NCBI GenBank assembly: GCA_020226215.1
Contig: CM035230.1
Location: 23,913,883 to 23,977,882, forward strand
Reading direction: 5' to 3'
Length of the DNA: 64,000 nucleotides
From: Sindora glabra
Taxonomy: Eukaryota; Streptophyta; Magnoliopsida; Fabales; Fabaceae
The translations under genes were made by a program, and so were the position numbers. Of this stretch, positions 52,341 to 63,922 are shown piece after piece. The notes below the pieces were generated by a model. The model saw only the letters and a list, made by a program, of their open reading frames with translations. It was not told the DNA's origin and did no database searches. The first letter of the stretch is position 1; each line of letters opens with the position of its first letter.

Positions 52341-55300
52341 TACGTCTAACAGAAAGTTTTTTGTCTTCAAAAATTATTCTATGTTATACATCCATAAATT
52401 TAATAATTTTACAATCAATTTATAAACATATATAACTCATAAATCCAATATTAATTTTAATAAAATTTTATTATTGATTTTAATAATAATTTACTCATTC
52501 AGTTAATTCATTAAATAAATACAAGTAAAAAATATAATAAAAAATTTGCATTGTATGTAATTTAATTAAAACTTTATAATATATATAATTTAAAAATATA
52601 ATAAAATCAATGTAAATGAAAATAATTAAAAATGAAAAAAATGAAGTTGAAGTAAAGTTTAATGCTCTTCATTGCTATAAAAAAATCAATTACAAAGTTT
52701 TAAAATGGCTCCGTCATTTTAAAACGTTGTAATTGATAACATTTTTTTCTCTTAATTTAATTAATATAAAATGATTAATTGAGTATAAATTCAATGCACT
52801 ATGTCATAATAATTTTTAACAAACATAACAATATATGATTAGATATTAATACAAAATTGATTTATACAGATGATAAATGAAATTTAAATTTTAATTAATT
52901 TATAAATTAACTAGTAAAATAATTAAAAGTAATTAAATGAATAAATAATTGGCCCAGTTACAAATTTAAAGTAATCTAGAATTTCCTCTCGTAACATAAA
53001 TTTTAATTTTTTTCCTATATAATTTGAAAAATCACATAAAAAAATTGTGTGCATCTCACGAGGCGCAAATTCTAAGCCTACTGATCTCCTTTCACTCCTT
53101 GGCTTATGTTTCCAACTCTTCCAATTCAACCAACCGGATGCAACGAACGGATTCGAAATTAACATTTATTTCAATTACAGATCATTTATATAAATAAATT
53201 TTATATATATTTCGTATTATAAATTAAAACGTTATACAAATGTCACTCATGATATTTATATTATAATAAAATATTCAGATTTATAAATTATTATGTTATT
53301 AAACATAAGTTCTTTTACAATTTAAATCTTTAAATAAATAAAAATTCAATATATAAAAATTATAACAAAGAGTAAACAGAAATTAATCAAATAAAAATTC
53401 TCACAACTCGTTTTTCTCCTTATTTATTATTTGTGAATTATATTGAAAGAATAGTTAATTTAGAGAAGCTTTTTTTAATGAATACAAAAAGCCATCATAT
53501 AATAATAATATATATGATTTTATTAATTTAATATTTTATGAAAAATATGTATATGATGAAAAAAATATCATAGTTATAAATCACTTAAATCACATTTTGT
53601 AGAATTAATATTGGCTCATAGAAAAAATTATTATTATTATTATTATTATAAGGATCTAATTTAGAAATTAAATTCAATAAAATTTTTAATTTTTTTAGTT
53701 CTCTTGATCACTATATAATATAATGAAACATGATTTATTTATGTTGAAATGTAAGAGTATTTTTAGTATAATATGTTGCATAATAAAAACTTGCAATCAT
53801 AATTATAGGTATATTAATTAGAAATATTTATTTTTAAAATTAAAAAATTTAATGGTAATAATATTAATAAAAAAAGAGTGCATCAGTTTGTTTAACACAA
53901 AGTTACAAAGAACATAGTGATAAAAATAATAATAATACTAACAAAAGAGAGAAAGAGGACATCAATTGTTCAACATAAAGCCATAAAAAATATTGATAAA
54001 AATTAAATACATAAATTCAATTAAGTTAGATCTTTAATTTATTTAAAATTTTTTATGATAAAAGAAGAATATATTGTATTATTCTTTATAACTCAATAAT
54101 ATTGTGCTTAAATTGTAAATAATATGGCAGATAAAAAATAGAAAAAATATACATTCAGATAGATAAAAAGAAGATAAATATTTTAAATGAGTTGTAAATT
54201 AAATTACTAGGAATAGATTGATTCCTATCTAGAATTTTATGCGAAATCACACTATTTTAAACTATCAAATTATCTAAATTGAGCTCCTCCCTTCTGTTAA
54301 TTTGTTGTTTAATTTATTATATAATTTTACTGTACAATTATTTCATCCAATATCTTTGATCATTACTTTGTAAATTTACTTTAGTGTGGAATTTAAAAAA
54401 AAATTATTGCAATATGAAGCATAAAACTTCTGCTGATGTGAATAGTCCAAATTTTATTCAAACTCTTCCCAGAAAGGCGCTGACATGAGACGAGACTTAT
54501 ATGGTGAGTCTGAAATCTGAACGATTGATCTATATTGCTGGAACATTTGGGCAGCAAATCAAAATAATAAGAGTTGGGGGACTAAACAAAATTGGTCATA
54601 GCATAAAAGCAGTTGGTAATAAGACAAATGTTCGAGTTTCATTTGTTAATATATCTAGGGTGAGTTACCCTAAAAACAGGGTATTGTAGTCATTGCCTTT
54701 TAAATTTCAAAGCTCCTGAACCAACCATGCCTTCCTGTATTATGTAAATTTTTTTTTTAGAAGAAAGTTAGAAGCCTATAGCTTACTGCATTTAAAGGCA
54801 ACGTATTGTGTTTAAAAACAAATAAAATCCGTTCCCCTCTGACTCAATTGCCAAATCCAATTAACTAATGTAAATCAAATTTTAAAACATTTAAAATTTT
54901 TTTTGACTCAAATGTTCAAAAAAAAAAAAAAACTTAAAAAGCAAGAGGAAAAGACAAATGCTTAACAATAGTCTACTATTGTTAAGCATTGAATATATTT
55001 TTAACTAAAAATAGAAATAAAATATTAAATATTTTTTATTATTAAATATATTATTATTTATTATATTATTAAAAATAAAAATAAAGCATTTAATTTTATT
55101 AATTGAATATATGCATTTAATACTTAACAACAATTTCGAAATTCTTGTTAACATTTTCCAAAGGAAAGATAAAAAGGGATTGGTTCACTCATCCGTTCCA
55201 CAATCTTATTGAATTAGGTGAAATTAAGCGTATTTAAAAGTGGGTTTAAACTGACCAAATTCAATCCAATCTTAAATCACAAAATTCGGCATCTTTTTCT

Positions 55301-55456
55301 TCTTTGTAGCCTTCATCAAAATGTAATTTAGTTATTCACAAAAAAAAGCTGGCACCTTCTATCAAACAAAAAAAAAAAAGGGGACAAAAGAGGCATCTTC
55401 CCCCTGAAATCCACATCATACTAGCAATTCTCAGTTGGTTACGCATATAGAATTCA
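52341..55456. other. AT-rich intergenic DNA, two small open frames without homology
   Basis: An 80-codon minus frame at 52923-53165 covers a slightly GC-richer patch (53040-53165), and a 62-codon plus frame at 54501-54689 covers another. I recognise neither and see no start context, introns or domain. An ATT run lies near 53628-53650. Confidence 0.4.
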
Positions 55457-56389
55457 TTTGACATATATTTTTTTTAGAATTCATTTTATTTCATTTCAAT
55501 GATTTTAATTCATTTATAAATAAATTTTATTATTTGGTAATTTTGTTAAAAATAATAATTTCAATTCATTTATAAATAAATTATTTTATTTGTAATATAT
55601 TAAAAAACATATAAAAATTAATTAAAAAGTAAATTTTGATAGTATAATAGTAAATACAAGGTTAGAGAAAGGGTAAATTATTTATATAATATATTCTTTG
55701 AGCCAAATGAAATGAATTTTAATGGATTTCTTGTAAAATTGAATGGATCTCGTAATGACAAAGTTGCCATTAAAATGAGAATTGCAAATGAAATGAAATC
55801 AAATATTAAAGAGAAATTCATTTGAAAATGAAATGAAATCTTATTTTTAATTATGCTAAATAAGAGGATAGAGTTTGTTTGACATGCACTTTTTTAGAAT
55901 TGATTTTATTTTATTTTAATAGAAGCGATTTCAATTTAATTGCAAATGAATTTTATTATTTGATAATTTTGTTAAAAATAATGGTTTCAATTCAATTGTA
56001 AACGAATTATTTTATTTGTAATATATTGAAAAATACATAGTAATAAATTAAAAAATAGATTTTGATGGTATTATAATAAGGTACTTGCTAAAGTATCCCT
56101 AGGAGTTTAGTACTCAGGGTGATGTGTTAAAATATAAGTCGCTAGATAAGATTATAAAAATTTTAGTAATGATTTAGTAATCTCATCCAATTGCCTGTAT
56201 TTTGTTATATCACCTTGAGTACCAAACTCTTAGGGGCACTTTAGAATTTACCTTATAATAAATACAATTTGTTAGAGAAAGTGTAAATTTCTTTTTACTT
56301 AAACTTAAATACCAAATTAAATAGAAATTCATTTGAAAATGAAATGAAATCCTATTTTTTGATTATACTAAACAAAGGGATAGAATTTG
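55457..56389. repeat. Diverged direct duplication of about 420 bp
   Basis: Copy 1 (55457-55877) and copy 2 (55878-56389) start with TTTGACAT and share TTATTATTTG.TAATTTTGTT, TTATTTTATTTGTAATATAT and AAATTCATTTGAAAATGAAA. Copy 2 lacks about 90 bp of copy 1 and holds the MITE at 56080-56252. The unit itself has weak inverted edges (GAATTCATTTTATTTCATTT against AAATGAAATGAAATC), so it may be a tandem pair of hAT-like MITEs. Confidence 0.75.
56080..56252. mobile_element. Mutator-like MITE with perfect 9-bp duplication
   Basis: Flanks TTATAATAA (56071-56079 and 56253-56261) are identical. Ends match over about 47 bp, for example CTAAAGTATCCCTAGGAG on the left against CTAAAGTGCCCCTAAGAG from the right, then TTTAGTACTC against TTTGGTACTC and GGGTGAT against AGGTGAT. 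It is only 173 bp, is non-coding and is inserted in copy 2 of the direct duplication. Confidence 0.92.
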
Positions 56390-57950
56390 GCCATAATTGA
56401 AGCCGTAACTGGAGTTGTTAAAATTAATGCAATAGCTTGAGAGAAAGGAAAGTGTTGACGCTGAAAAAGATCATCTTGTTAGAACTGTAACACACTTTGG
56501 AGTTCCGAAGCATTTTACACAGAGACAATAATTGCCAATTGTTGGGCATGGAACCCTGAAAAGAATAAATATGGGAGAAGAAAAATTAAATGCCACTGAT
56601 CAGATATATAAAACTTGATTGAGAAGCATCGGTAATAAATATTAGATGATTTCAAATTGAGAATAGATTAACTTCAATAAAAAAAAAATCACAGGAATTT
56701 TAAAAGCTTAAGTTCAAGATATTCAAGATATATGGTGAAAGGAATTCTGTCATTAAATCAATGACAAACTAAAGTTTCATTTGTTTTGTCAGTATATATT
56801 TCTATTAAAAAATTTCATTCTTTTAAATATAAATAACAAATTAATATATCATTTGTATATTTTAATTAAAAAAATTATTGTAACTAGTATCATGACATTG
56901 AGAAAAAATATCCTCTCTGAAACAAAAATGTTATTTTCTATTACATTTTCTATATTTAATATTAAATAAATAGAATAATTTTTACTATTTTAATATTTTA
57001 TAATAATATTCTTATTCAAGATGTCTTTGATAAAATAAACAGAGGCTATGAGTGCAATCAAAATCTCTCGCCATTTTCATTTGTAAAGTTTTTTACCATT
57101 TGGTTATCTCATTCTATGTAACTTTACGCACCAAAGCATATAATATATGCACAAGTACGGAACTTACCAAAACATAGATTAAAGAACTTCCACGAGAAAA
57201 TAGATGTAAAATGAGTCACCGGAGATGCCTATCCTGCAGCCAAATGTACGATAATTCAGAAAGCTCATTTCATTTGCTAAATATCATTTTTCAGAATTGC
57301 AAAAGAAAAAAAAAAAAACTGCACTTACATATTATCACTAAGAATCTGGTGTCCTACATATAAATTTAATCATCCACTGCATATTTGTCCATGTTTAATC
57401 CGAATGCACTTCAAACTAGTGAATTAGTACTAAGAAAATTAATATGACTTTTTCTAATTTTCTTCCTCTCCAAATAAAAATTCCATTTCACATTGGTATA
57501 TAGAACCAAAAATTAAAAAAATCGCATTGCTAATGATTTCCTTCTACCCCATTTATACTCACACAAGCATGTTATCTAAGCACCTCCTTCCCAGTTTTTT
57601 CACCAATTATACTCTAACAAATGATCCTGAAGAACCTCTACCTAATGTCAACGAAGAAAAAAGGAAAATGAAGCATTCAAACTAATAACATGCTACAGCA
57701 GTCTAAAATAAATATTACTCGGTTGAGCCACATCGTTTGAATGTACTAGCTAGAAGAAAAAAATGTTGAAGTGATGATGTAAACAAATTTTTTTCAAAGA
57801 TTCAAACAACAGTGTCACTTTCGAAGAATATGAAAAGATCATCACCAGAACTTCAATAAACTCTTATTCATTTTCATATATTTAAAGAAAAACATATTCA
57901 ACCGTTAGTTTCAAAAAAAAGAATCTCTGGCAAAGAGATCAAACATAATG
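56390..57950. other. AT-rich intergenic DNA, no gene seen
   Basis: No supported coding region, RNA gene or complete repeat was found here. Confidence 0.4.
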
Positions 57951-57969
57951 TGGTTACCTATTCTTTTTA

Positions 57970-58260
57970 TAAAGTTAAGTAGAATAGAAAACTCGGGCTC
58001 CCCTACGTTTCGTTGTTATGATTCCAATCCATGTCAATGAGTGGAGCTGCTCGCGAGAGGAGAGGAATACTAGTAGGGAAGTCCCATGCATCAGGCTAAT
58101 GCTCTTTGCAGACCCTATCATTTAGTTGTGGAAGGTCCACGAGGATTACAATCTTCATTGACTCATGCATAGGCAAGGAACTACATTGCAACCTCTACTC
58201 CTTATACTAGTCCTTATTCCTTGGGACGGACACTCTTTCAACAAGAAAATATTTTCTGTG
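57970..58260. other. GC-richer island, possibly organelle-derived
   Basis: The block has an abrupt rise in GC, with words such as GAGCTGCTCGCGAGAGGAGA and AGGCTAATGCTCTTTGCAG that look unlike the flanks and like slowly evolving organelle DNA. No open frame of interest spans it. The origin is inferred from composition and general resemblance only. Confidence 0.35.
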
Positions 58261-59239
58261 AAAATTAATTTCATTTACTTGGGTTATAAAATAGTTAGAT
58301 AATAGAAAAGTTATATTTGTTCAATGTTAAATAGGAGGAATATAGTAAAGAAATAACATCCTATTTTATAAAGAAAGTTATTTTCTCCATATATTGAAAA
58401 TATGAAACTTCTTCACTTAACAAATGTGATTTTACTATGGAAAATGTCTTTCAACAACACAAACAAATGGAGTCTTAATGGCCACTAATTTATAAGAGGA
58501 AGGCAAGAAGGCAATATATGGAAACTTGTTATGAAGATTCACAAAACTACCTTGTCATCTCCTTAGATGTGATGCCTGTTCACTAAATCCATCATACATT
58601 GGCCGAGTGTTATTGGTCTGATCGGTCATGCAGATCCTCATAGTTACCGGCCATTCATCTAATTCTCACGTGGTGGATCTTTGCCATTGAGGCTCGTGTG
58701 CGAATGACCATTGTTGCCAAACTTAAATGACATGTGACAATCATCTATATCGGCCGACCATTTCACCACTTTCAGCTCTATTGGCTTAGCCACCAATCGA
58801 ACATTCACTCTATCACTTTACAGGTCTGCCAAAAATCTTTCATGATGTATTTGAACTTTGAATTAGATATAACAACCTCTATCATTGTGCTTCAAATGAT
58901 TTCTCTTTGGCGTCTGCAACTATTCAAGAGAGTTTTGTGCGTTTTCCTACGGGATTATTTGCTTCTGCATCAGGGAGGAAGTTGCATCTATTCCGCTAAA
59001 TTGATTTTCATCATAACCTAGGAAATCTTGCATTTTGCATCACCAAACTTCAGTGTCTTCCTCACATAACACAAGGTACCCGCACTTCTTTATTTCACGC
59101 TTTCCACATTTCTCTTCATTTGTGGAAAAAAATGATGGTTTAGTGTAAAATTTTAATGGAAGTTTGATTTGATCATGCTACCAGCACCCAAGGCGGCAAT
59201 AAAAAATCATTAGGTGAGAAAATTGAAGAGGTGGGGTCA
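58261..59239. other. Downstream flank of the TNL pseudogene, nothing recognised
   Basis: Moderately GC-richer than most intergenic DNA at 58560-59050. A 95-codon plus frame (58734-59021) shows no domain and is not supported. Confidence 0.35.
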
Positions 59240-59485
59240 TCAGTCTAAATCAGAATAGCAATAAAGATCATTTTCGATATCAGATTGATGATCCATGCAT
59301 TCCAAGACAAGGCAGACTACAATTGCCCAACATTGGCTCTGATGACAGAAGTCAGGTATGTCCACTATCATTGATTTGCCATTTGGGGATAATTCTTTTG
59401 AAGATGTCCTGTGGAACCATTGTGGAATTTCAATTCCAGGAATACGAAACACATCATCAAAGCTAAGCGGGCCTGCCTTTCTCGC
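59240..59485 (-). pseudogene. C-terminal C-JID-like exon of the TNL pseudogene
   Basis: After acceptor ATAACAG it reads ARKAGPLSFDDVFRIPGIEI then PQWF and CWAIVVCLVLE, ending in TGA at 59240-59242. The P-G-.-E-I-P-.-W-F pattern is the hallmark of the C-terminal jelly-roll/Ig-like domain of TNL proteins. This exon is open, unlike the NB-ARC part. Confidence 0.8.
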
Positions 59486-60013
59486 CTGTTATATCAAGAG
59501 CGGTAGTGATAAATACTAAATAACAAGAAGCTGAGACATTTTATACAGAAGTGGGAATCAAATGACACTAGTGTAAGATTTGAGACACTTACATTAATTA
59601 ATCCTTTTTGTTTTAAATGTGACTTTCTTTAATCCAACTCTTGAAGTACAAACAATTATCATATAAATCTTACACACAAAATCTGATGAAATTTGAAAAA
59701 CAATAAACGAACTAATATAACTATATAGTTACATTTCCTTCTATCTGAGTCAGCTTCAAATTTATTGATGAAACAGCCGATAATTCATTATGTTATGAAA
59801 TTTAAAATTTTATGAGTATGTCTATAATTAGTATTTTAAATCCAAAAATAAGTTTTGTGAGAAATTTATTTTGAAGAAAGTTACACAATAAATATCCTTT
59901 TAATTAGCACCCATGTCAATTGAACCCCACCATTTATATATAAAAATAAAAGGACAGAGATGAACATAACTCTGGCCCTTGAAATCCACTACGGCCTCCA
60001 AGAGACCCATTAT

Positions 60014-60878
60014 CTATTGTTGATATTGACCTAGTAAGGGTTCCATTGAAATGCAATTGAATGCCATAATGTAGTCCACATTTAGTGGAAGCTTGGGAAA
60101 TGAATTTAGGCTTCTGTAGTTGTCCAGGATAAGTTCTTTATGATTCAAGAGCATAGAAATACATCCAGAAGGAAGGTTCACAAAATTGTTGTCACTTAGA
60201 TCTAAATAGTCCAAAAATGTCAAGCATCTAAGGTCCTCAGGAAATGATTCATCCCTGAGATTTCGTTCACTCAAATCTAAGAACTTCAACAAGCGAAGAC
60301 CTGAGACAGAAGGAGTAAGATCCCTGTATGGGATGTTGTTGGCCTTCCATATCAAAGAAGTTTCACCCACATCAACACATTCCAAAGCCTCATTTTCATT
60401 CAAATCTGCCAGCTTAATAAGTCTTCAGCAATCAGAAATCCTGAGCTCTGTAAGGGATTTCAAATATACAAAACTAATTGGAATGCAAAGTAGTCTTTTG
60501 CAGTGATGTAAATTCGAAGTTTTAAGACCAGTTAAGTAGCCAAATGATGGAGGTAGTTCTGCCATACTAGTGCAGTCTAATGTAAGAAATTCCAGAGAAT
60601 CTAAATTTTCCCCAAACTCAGGAAGCTTTGCAACACCAGAGCAGTCTTTAAGATTTAATTGCGTTAGAGAACACATTTCCAAATTTCCCCGAAGCTTTCT
60701 AAGATTTCCACATGAGTCAAATTTACCTCTATAAGTTTTTTGTGTATTCCAATAGATAGATCAACCTCAGTAAGGTTCTTGAAACTTCTTAGACATAATT
60801 TTTTAGGATTTGGGATCCCATCAAAATTTGTAGTTTTAATTAGATTGTCAGAATAACTCAAATCAACGAAAACCACCT
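60014..60878 (-). pseudogene. LRR exon of the TNL pseudogene
   Basis: Repeats of the L..L.L..C type are visible: VVFVDLSYSDNLIKT, SLTQLNLKDCSGVAKLPEF, SLEFLTLDCTSMAELPPSFG and FLDYLDLSDNNFVNLPSG. A one-base shift near 60700-60720 separates the first repeat from the rest, and TGA near 60425 interrupts between SLTELRISDC and RLIKLADLNE. It follows acceptor GTTTGCAG. Confidence 0.85.
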
Positions 60879-61092
60879 CTGCAAACAATTGATAATCAAA
60901 AAGTGAAAAGAAAAATATTAGCTTTATATATACACATAAGAAATTTATGAAACAATGTCCCATGTTCTCTTACAAGTATAATTGTAAAGCATGAATGTAG
61001 GAAAACACAAGACATGGGCATACTAGTATAAATGGAACTACACCAATGATGCATCAAATAAAAATACTCTAATCTCAATAGAAACATCTGAC

Positions 61093-61262
61093 CTGTGTCC
61101 CATTCCAAAGTAGATGTATATTTCTATATTGCATTTCAAGGTGAACAAGCTCATCTAGCGGGATTCCAAGAGGTAGAGCCTTTAGAGGACAATATCTCCA
61201 TATAAGAACTCTTAATCTAGGGAAAGACAGTTGAGAACAAGAGGAAGGTGGCAATAACTCAA
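61093..61262 (-). pseudogene. First LRR exon of the TNL pseudogene
   Basis: An open stretch reads ELLPPSSCSQLSFPRLRVLI, WRYCPLKALPLGIPLDELV and HLEMQYRNIHLLWNGTQ before donor GTCAGA. This is the classic TNL segment in which W..YPLK.LP is followed by L..L.M..S....LW.G. Its upstream edge is unclear because stops appear before 61262. Confidence 0.85.
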
Positions 61263-61447
61263 TACAATGAGTAATTGAAGATTGTGTATCCTTGAGAAAA
61301 CTTCAGGGCCCTATCATGCTTCAAATATCCATGGGAAATTAAGATCCACATCTAGAATTGATTCATATTGAAAATGATGTAATAATGCAACACATGATAA
61401 AAAGTGTGGTATAATTTAACTTCACATCTATGAAAAAAAATTCTTAC

Positions 61448-62559
61448 CATAGTATTTCTAAAAACTCTATCAATGTCCTCAATAGACCATAATCTACTCC
61501 ATTTGCTAGATGCTAGGACTTTCTTGAATGACAATGTTCTTACCCCTTTCTTCAAGCAAATCATGCATCCCCAAATGCCCAGCATCATCACAACTAACCA
61601 ATGATTTTTCAATAAGAGATTATATACCATATATTGCATGGAAACCACAACTTTTTAATACTTCTATCACCTCACTTTTTAACTTTCACTTTAAAAAGCG
61701 AGCAATATGTAGAAAGATCATCCTTTCCATGTCTAAAAATCTATCGTAACTTATTTTTAGTATCTTCCATATATCACTTCACAGATCTTGCTTTAGCATG
61801 TTCAAAGCATCTTCCCAAATAGATAAATATCTTCCTTAAAGAAGTGAACCAGTAACTTTGAAAGTCAAAGGAAGACCTCCAGAATACTAAACCACACAAT
61901 TCAACAACTCTAGGAAATGATGTCCAGGAGGTTGATCACTTTTAAAGGCTTGTTGATAAAAAGTTGAAGCGATTGATCCTTGTTTAGGACGTCTACATAT
62001 ATCCCATGAGATGTTAGTGTGTGGCTATCTCTTGTTGTTATGATTACCTTGCTTCCTGAACCAAACTATTCTCTGCTTCTAGCCAAAGCCTCTAGTTGGC
62101 TAATGGCACTTATATCATCAAGGGCAAGGAGGATCCTTTTGTTGCATAATAGGTTCCATATTATGTCTTTTCCTTGTTCTTAAGTTTCAATTCTCGTGCC
62201 ACTTATATTTAAGTGAGAAAGAAGTTCTCTTTGCAAGTGAATTAATCCATGACCTTTTTGGCTAAACACTTCTTTGACAATGGCTAGGAAGTAATTAATA
62301 TCAAATTGGCTACATATTTTCTTAAAGACAACTTCAGCAACTATTGTCTTTCCTATGCCACCCATGCCTCATATCCCTATAAAACAAACATCCTCCAACT
62401 CGATCCTCAAAAGTGAAGAGATGTATTCCACCCTTGAACCAATTCCAACCATCCCATTATTAAAGGTTGGTAATATAGTTAGTAGAATCCACACTTCTAC
62501 AATAATATTTTCAATTATCTCTGTTTTTAGCTTGCAACGAAGGCAAGAATGATCTTGTG
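61448..62559 (-). pseudogene. NB-ARC exon of the TNL pseudogene
   Basis: It begins after AACTCAG at 62559 and ends near the donor GTAAGA after VFRNTM. The P-loop, kinase-2, RNBS-B, GLPL and MHDLLEERGKN motifs are all present in order. At least three frame changes are needed to read them, and two of the stops replace tryptophans that are nearly invariant in this family (GIWGMGGIGK and EWFGSGS). Confidence 0.9.
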
Positions 62560-62885
62560 CTGAGTTGAATATCATTTGCAATCAAAATAACAAATAAATA
62601 TATACCTTTACATATACTATGACAAATGATTTCCTAGCTACATTAATAAAAGGAATGATCATTTTGACTATATGAGTAGAATTATAAGTTAGGTAACTTT
62701 TCTCTTATTGTGAGTGTACTTAGAAGTGGAAACAGATGGTTTTGGATGAATTTGGATTGGATTATTAGTGAAAAAGTTATTATTGACTCACTTTTCTATT
62801 TATGACTTAATATAAAATTTTAAATAAATTATAGATGACCCATGATCCATGAATATAAAATTAATTTGACCCATTAATTTATTCA
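62560..62885. other. Intron-like DNA upstream of the NB-ARC exon
   Basis: AT-rich, without a TIR exon or other coding signal; it runs into the Mutator-like element. Confidence 0.4.
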
Positions 62886-62894
62886 TTAAATTAT

Positions 62895-63150
62895 GACTAA
62901 ACACTCATATTGATCTTTCAAAGATGAATTTAGTATTAATTTGGTCCCTACTTAATTGTGTTATTTAATTTAATCCCTCATAGATTTAATTTGATTTAAT
63001 ATCACTTTCATAAACTTAAAGTTATCTCTCAACCAAAGACTAAATACTTATTTTGGTCCTTCATAGATGGACTTGGTGTTAATTTGATCTCTATTTAATT
63101 GTGTCACTTAATTTAATTCCTCATAAATTTAATTTAATTTAATATCATGC
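62895..63150. repeat. Direct duplication of the left inverted end of the Mutator-like element
   Basis: Copy 1 (about 62900-63010) and copy 2 (about 63040-63150) share CATAGATTTAATTTGATTTA-type and AATTGTGTTATTTAATTTAAT-type phrases. Only one arm at the right corresponds to both. Confidence 0.8.
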
Positions 63151-63913
63151 CTCAATCAAATTCAAATTTAAATTCAAATTTTATCTCATTTTTTTCTCTA
63201 TCAGATCTAATAGTATGTTCCTTCTTTCTTGACAAAAAATATATCAATGAAATGAGCTATGAAGGAGAAAGTAGTGCTAGTTTTGCAATAATTTTTTATT
63301 CTCAATATTCTTGTATTATTACTTTAGTTAGAGAAATTAGATATTATAATTAATTAGTAACATTACTTATATCTTATAAGCCCAAGTATAAAGGTGTTGT
63401 AACTATTTTAAAAATTAGCTTACTTTATCTGATCCTAAAAAGTGGTTTCAAAGGAGAAAATTTTCTCAAGTTATAGAGCTTCCAGCCTTACATTAGGTTG
63501 ATGCGCAAATGGTAGTGATAAAGAGTTAGGACTTCAACTTTTTTTTTAATTCCACTATGTAATTAAGAAAAAAAAAACAAAAACAAGTTCCATGGTAGAT
63601 TACATACTGCTATATCAACAAAACAACTTGAAACACCATTAATGGAGTTAACAAAATTTGTTATAATGTAATCCATGTGGAACTTGAAACATCTCTAGCA
63701 AATTTTGTTGACTTTTTGAATAGTGTTTCAACTTGAAACACATACTATTAGCTTTGATATAGAAAAAATAAGATAAAATTTGAATTTGAATTTGATAGAA
63801 GAGAGACATTAAACCAATTTAAATGTAGGAGTGGCTAGATTGAGTAGCATAATTAAATAGAGACCAAATTGATATTAAGTCCATTTTTAAAAGATCAAAA
63901 TGAGTATTTTGTT
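62895..63913. mobile_element. Mutator-like non-autonomous element with long inverted ends and 9-bp duplication
   Basis: TTAAATTAT flanks it on both sides (62886-62894 and 63914-63922). The left end ACTAAACACTCATATTGATC is complementary to the right end, read in reverse as ACAAAATACTCATTTTGATC. Beyond this, about 190 bp at 63030-63240 pairs with 63730-63910 (shared TTTGGTCTCTATTTAATT and CAAATTCAAAT words). The left end is duplicated, so one arm exists twice in direct order. No transposase is visible in the 1-kb body. It lies just upstream of the TNL pseudogene and may explain the absence of the TIR exon. Confidence 0.88.
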
Positions 63914-63922
63914 TTAAATTAT

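Larger units (their letters stand above)
59240..62559 (-). pseudogene. TNL (TIR-NB-ARC-LRR type) resistance-gene pseudogene
   Basis: Read right to left, the order is the NB-ARC entry (PTFNNGMVGI), P-loop GMGGIGKT at 62345-62368, RNBS-A FLAIVKEVFSQKGHGLIHLQ, kinase-2 RILLALDDIS near 62106-62138, RNBS-B FGSGSKVIITTRD, YSGGLPL near 61.87 kb, MHD at 61560-61568, then LRR exons and a C-JID-like tail. The D after LALD and the RNBS-A form fit the TIR subclass. In intact TNLs these domains bind nucleotide and switch on defence signalling. Here stops at 62369-62371, 62180-62182 and 62066-62068, several more near 61.8-61.9 kb and frameshifts destroy the frame. No TIR exon is seen up to 64 kb. Confidence 0.93.

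Noticed and set aside
61528..62552. Plus-strand open frames of 62-73 codons over the NB-ARC region
   Set aside because: They are antisense shadows of the TNL pseudogene; the minus strand carries recognisable motifs.
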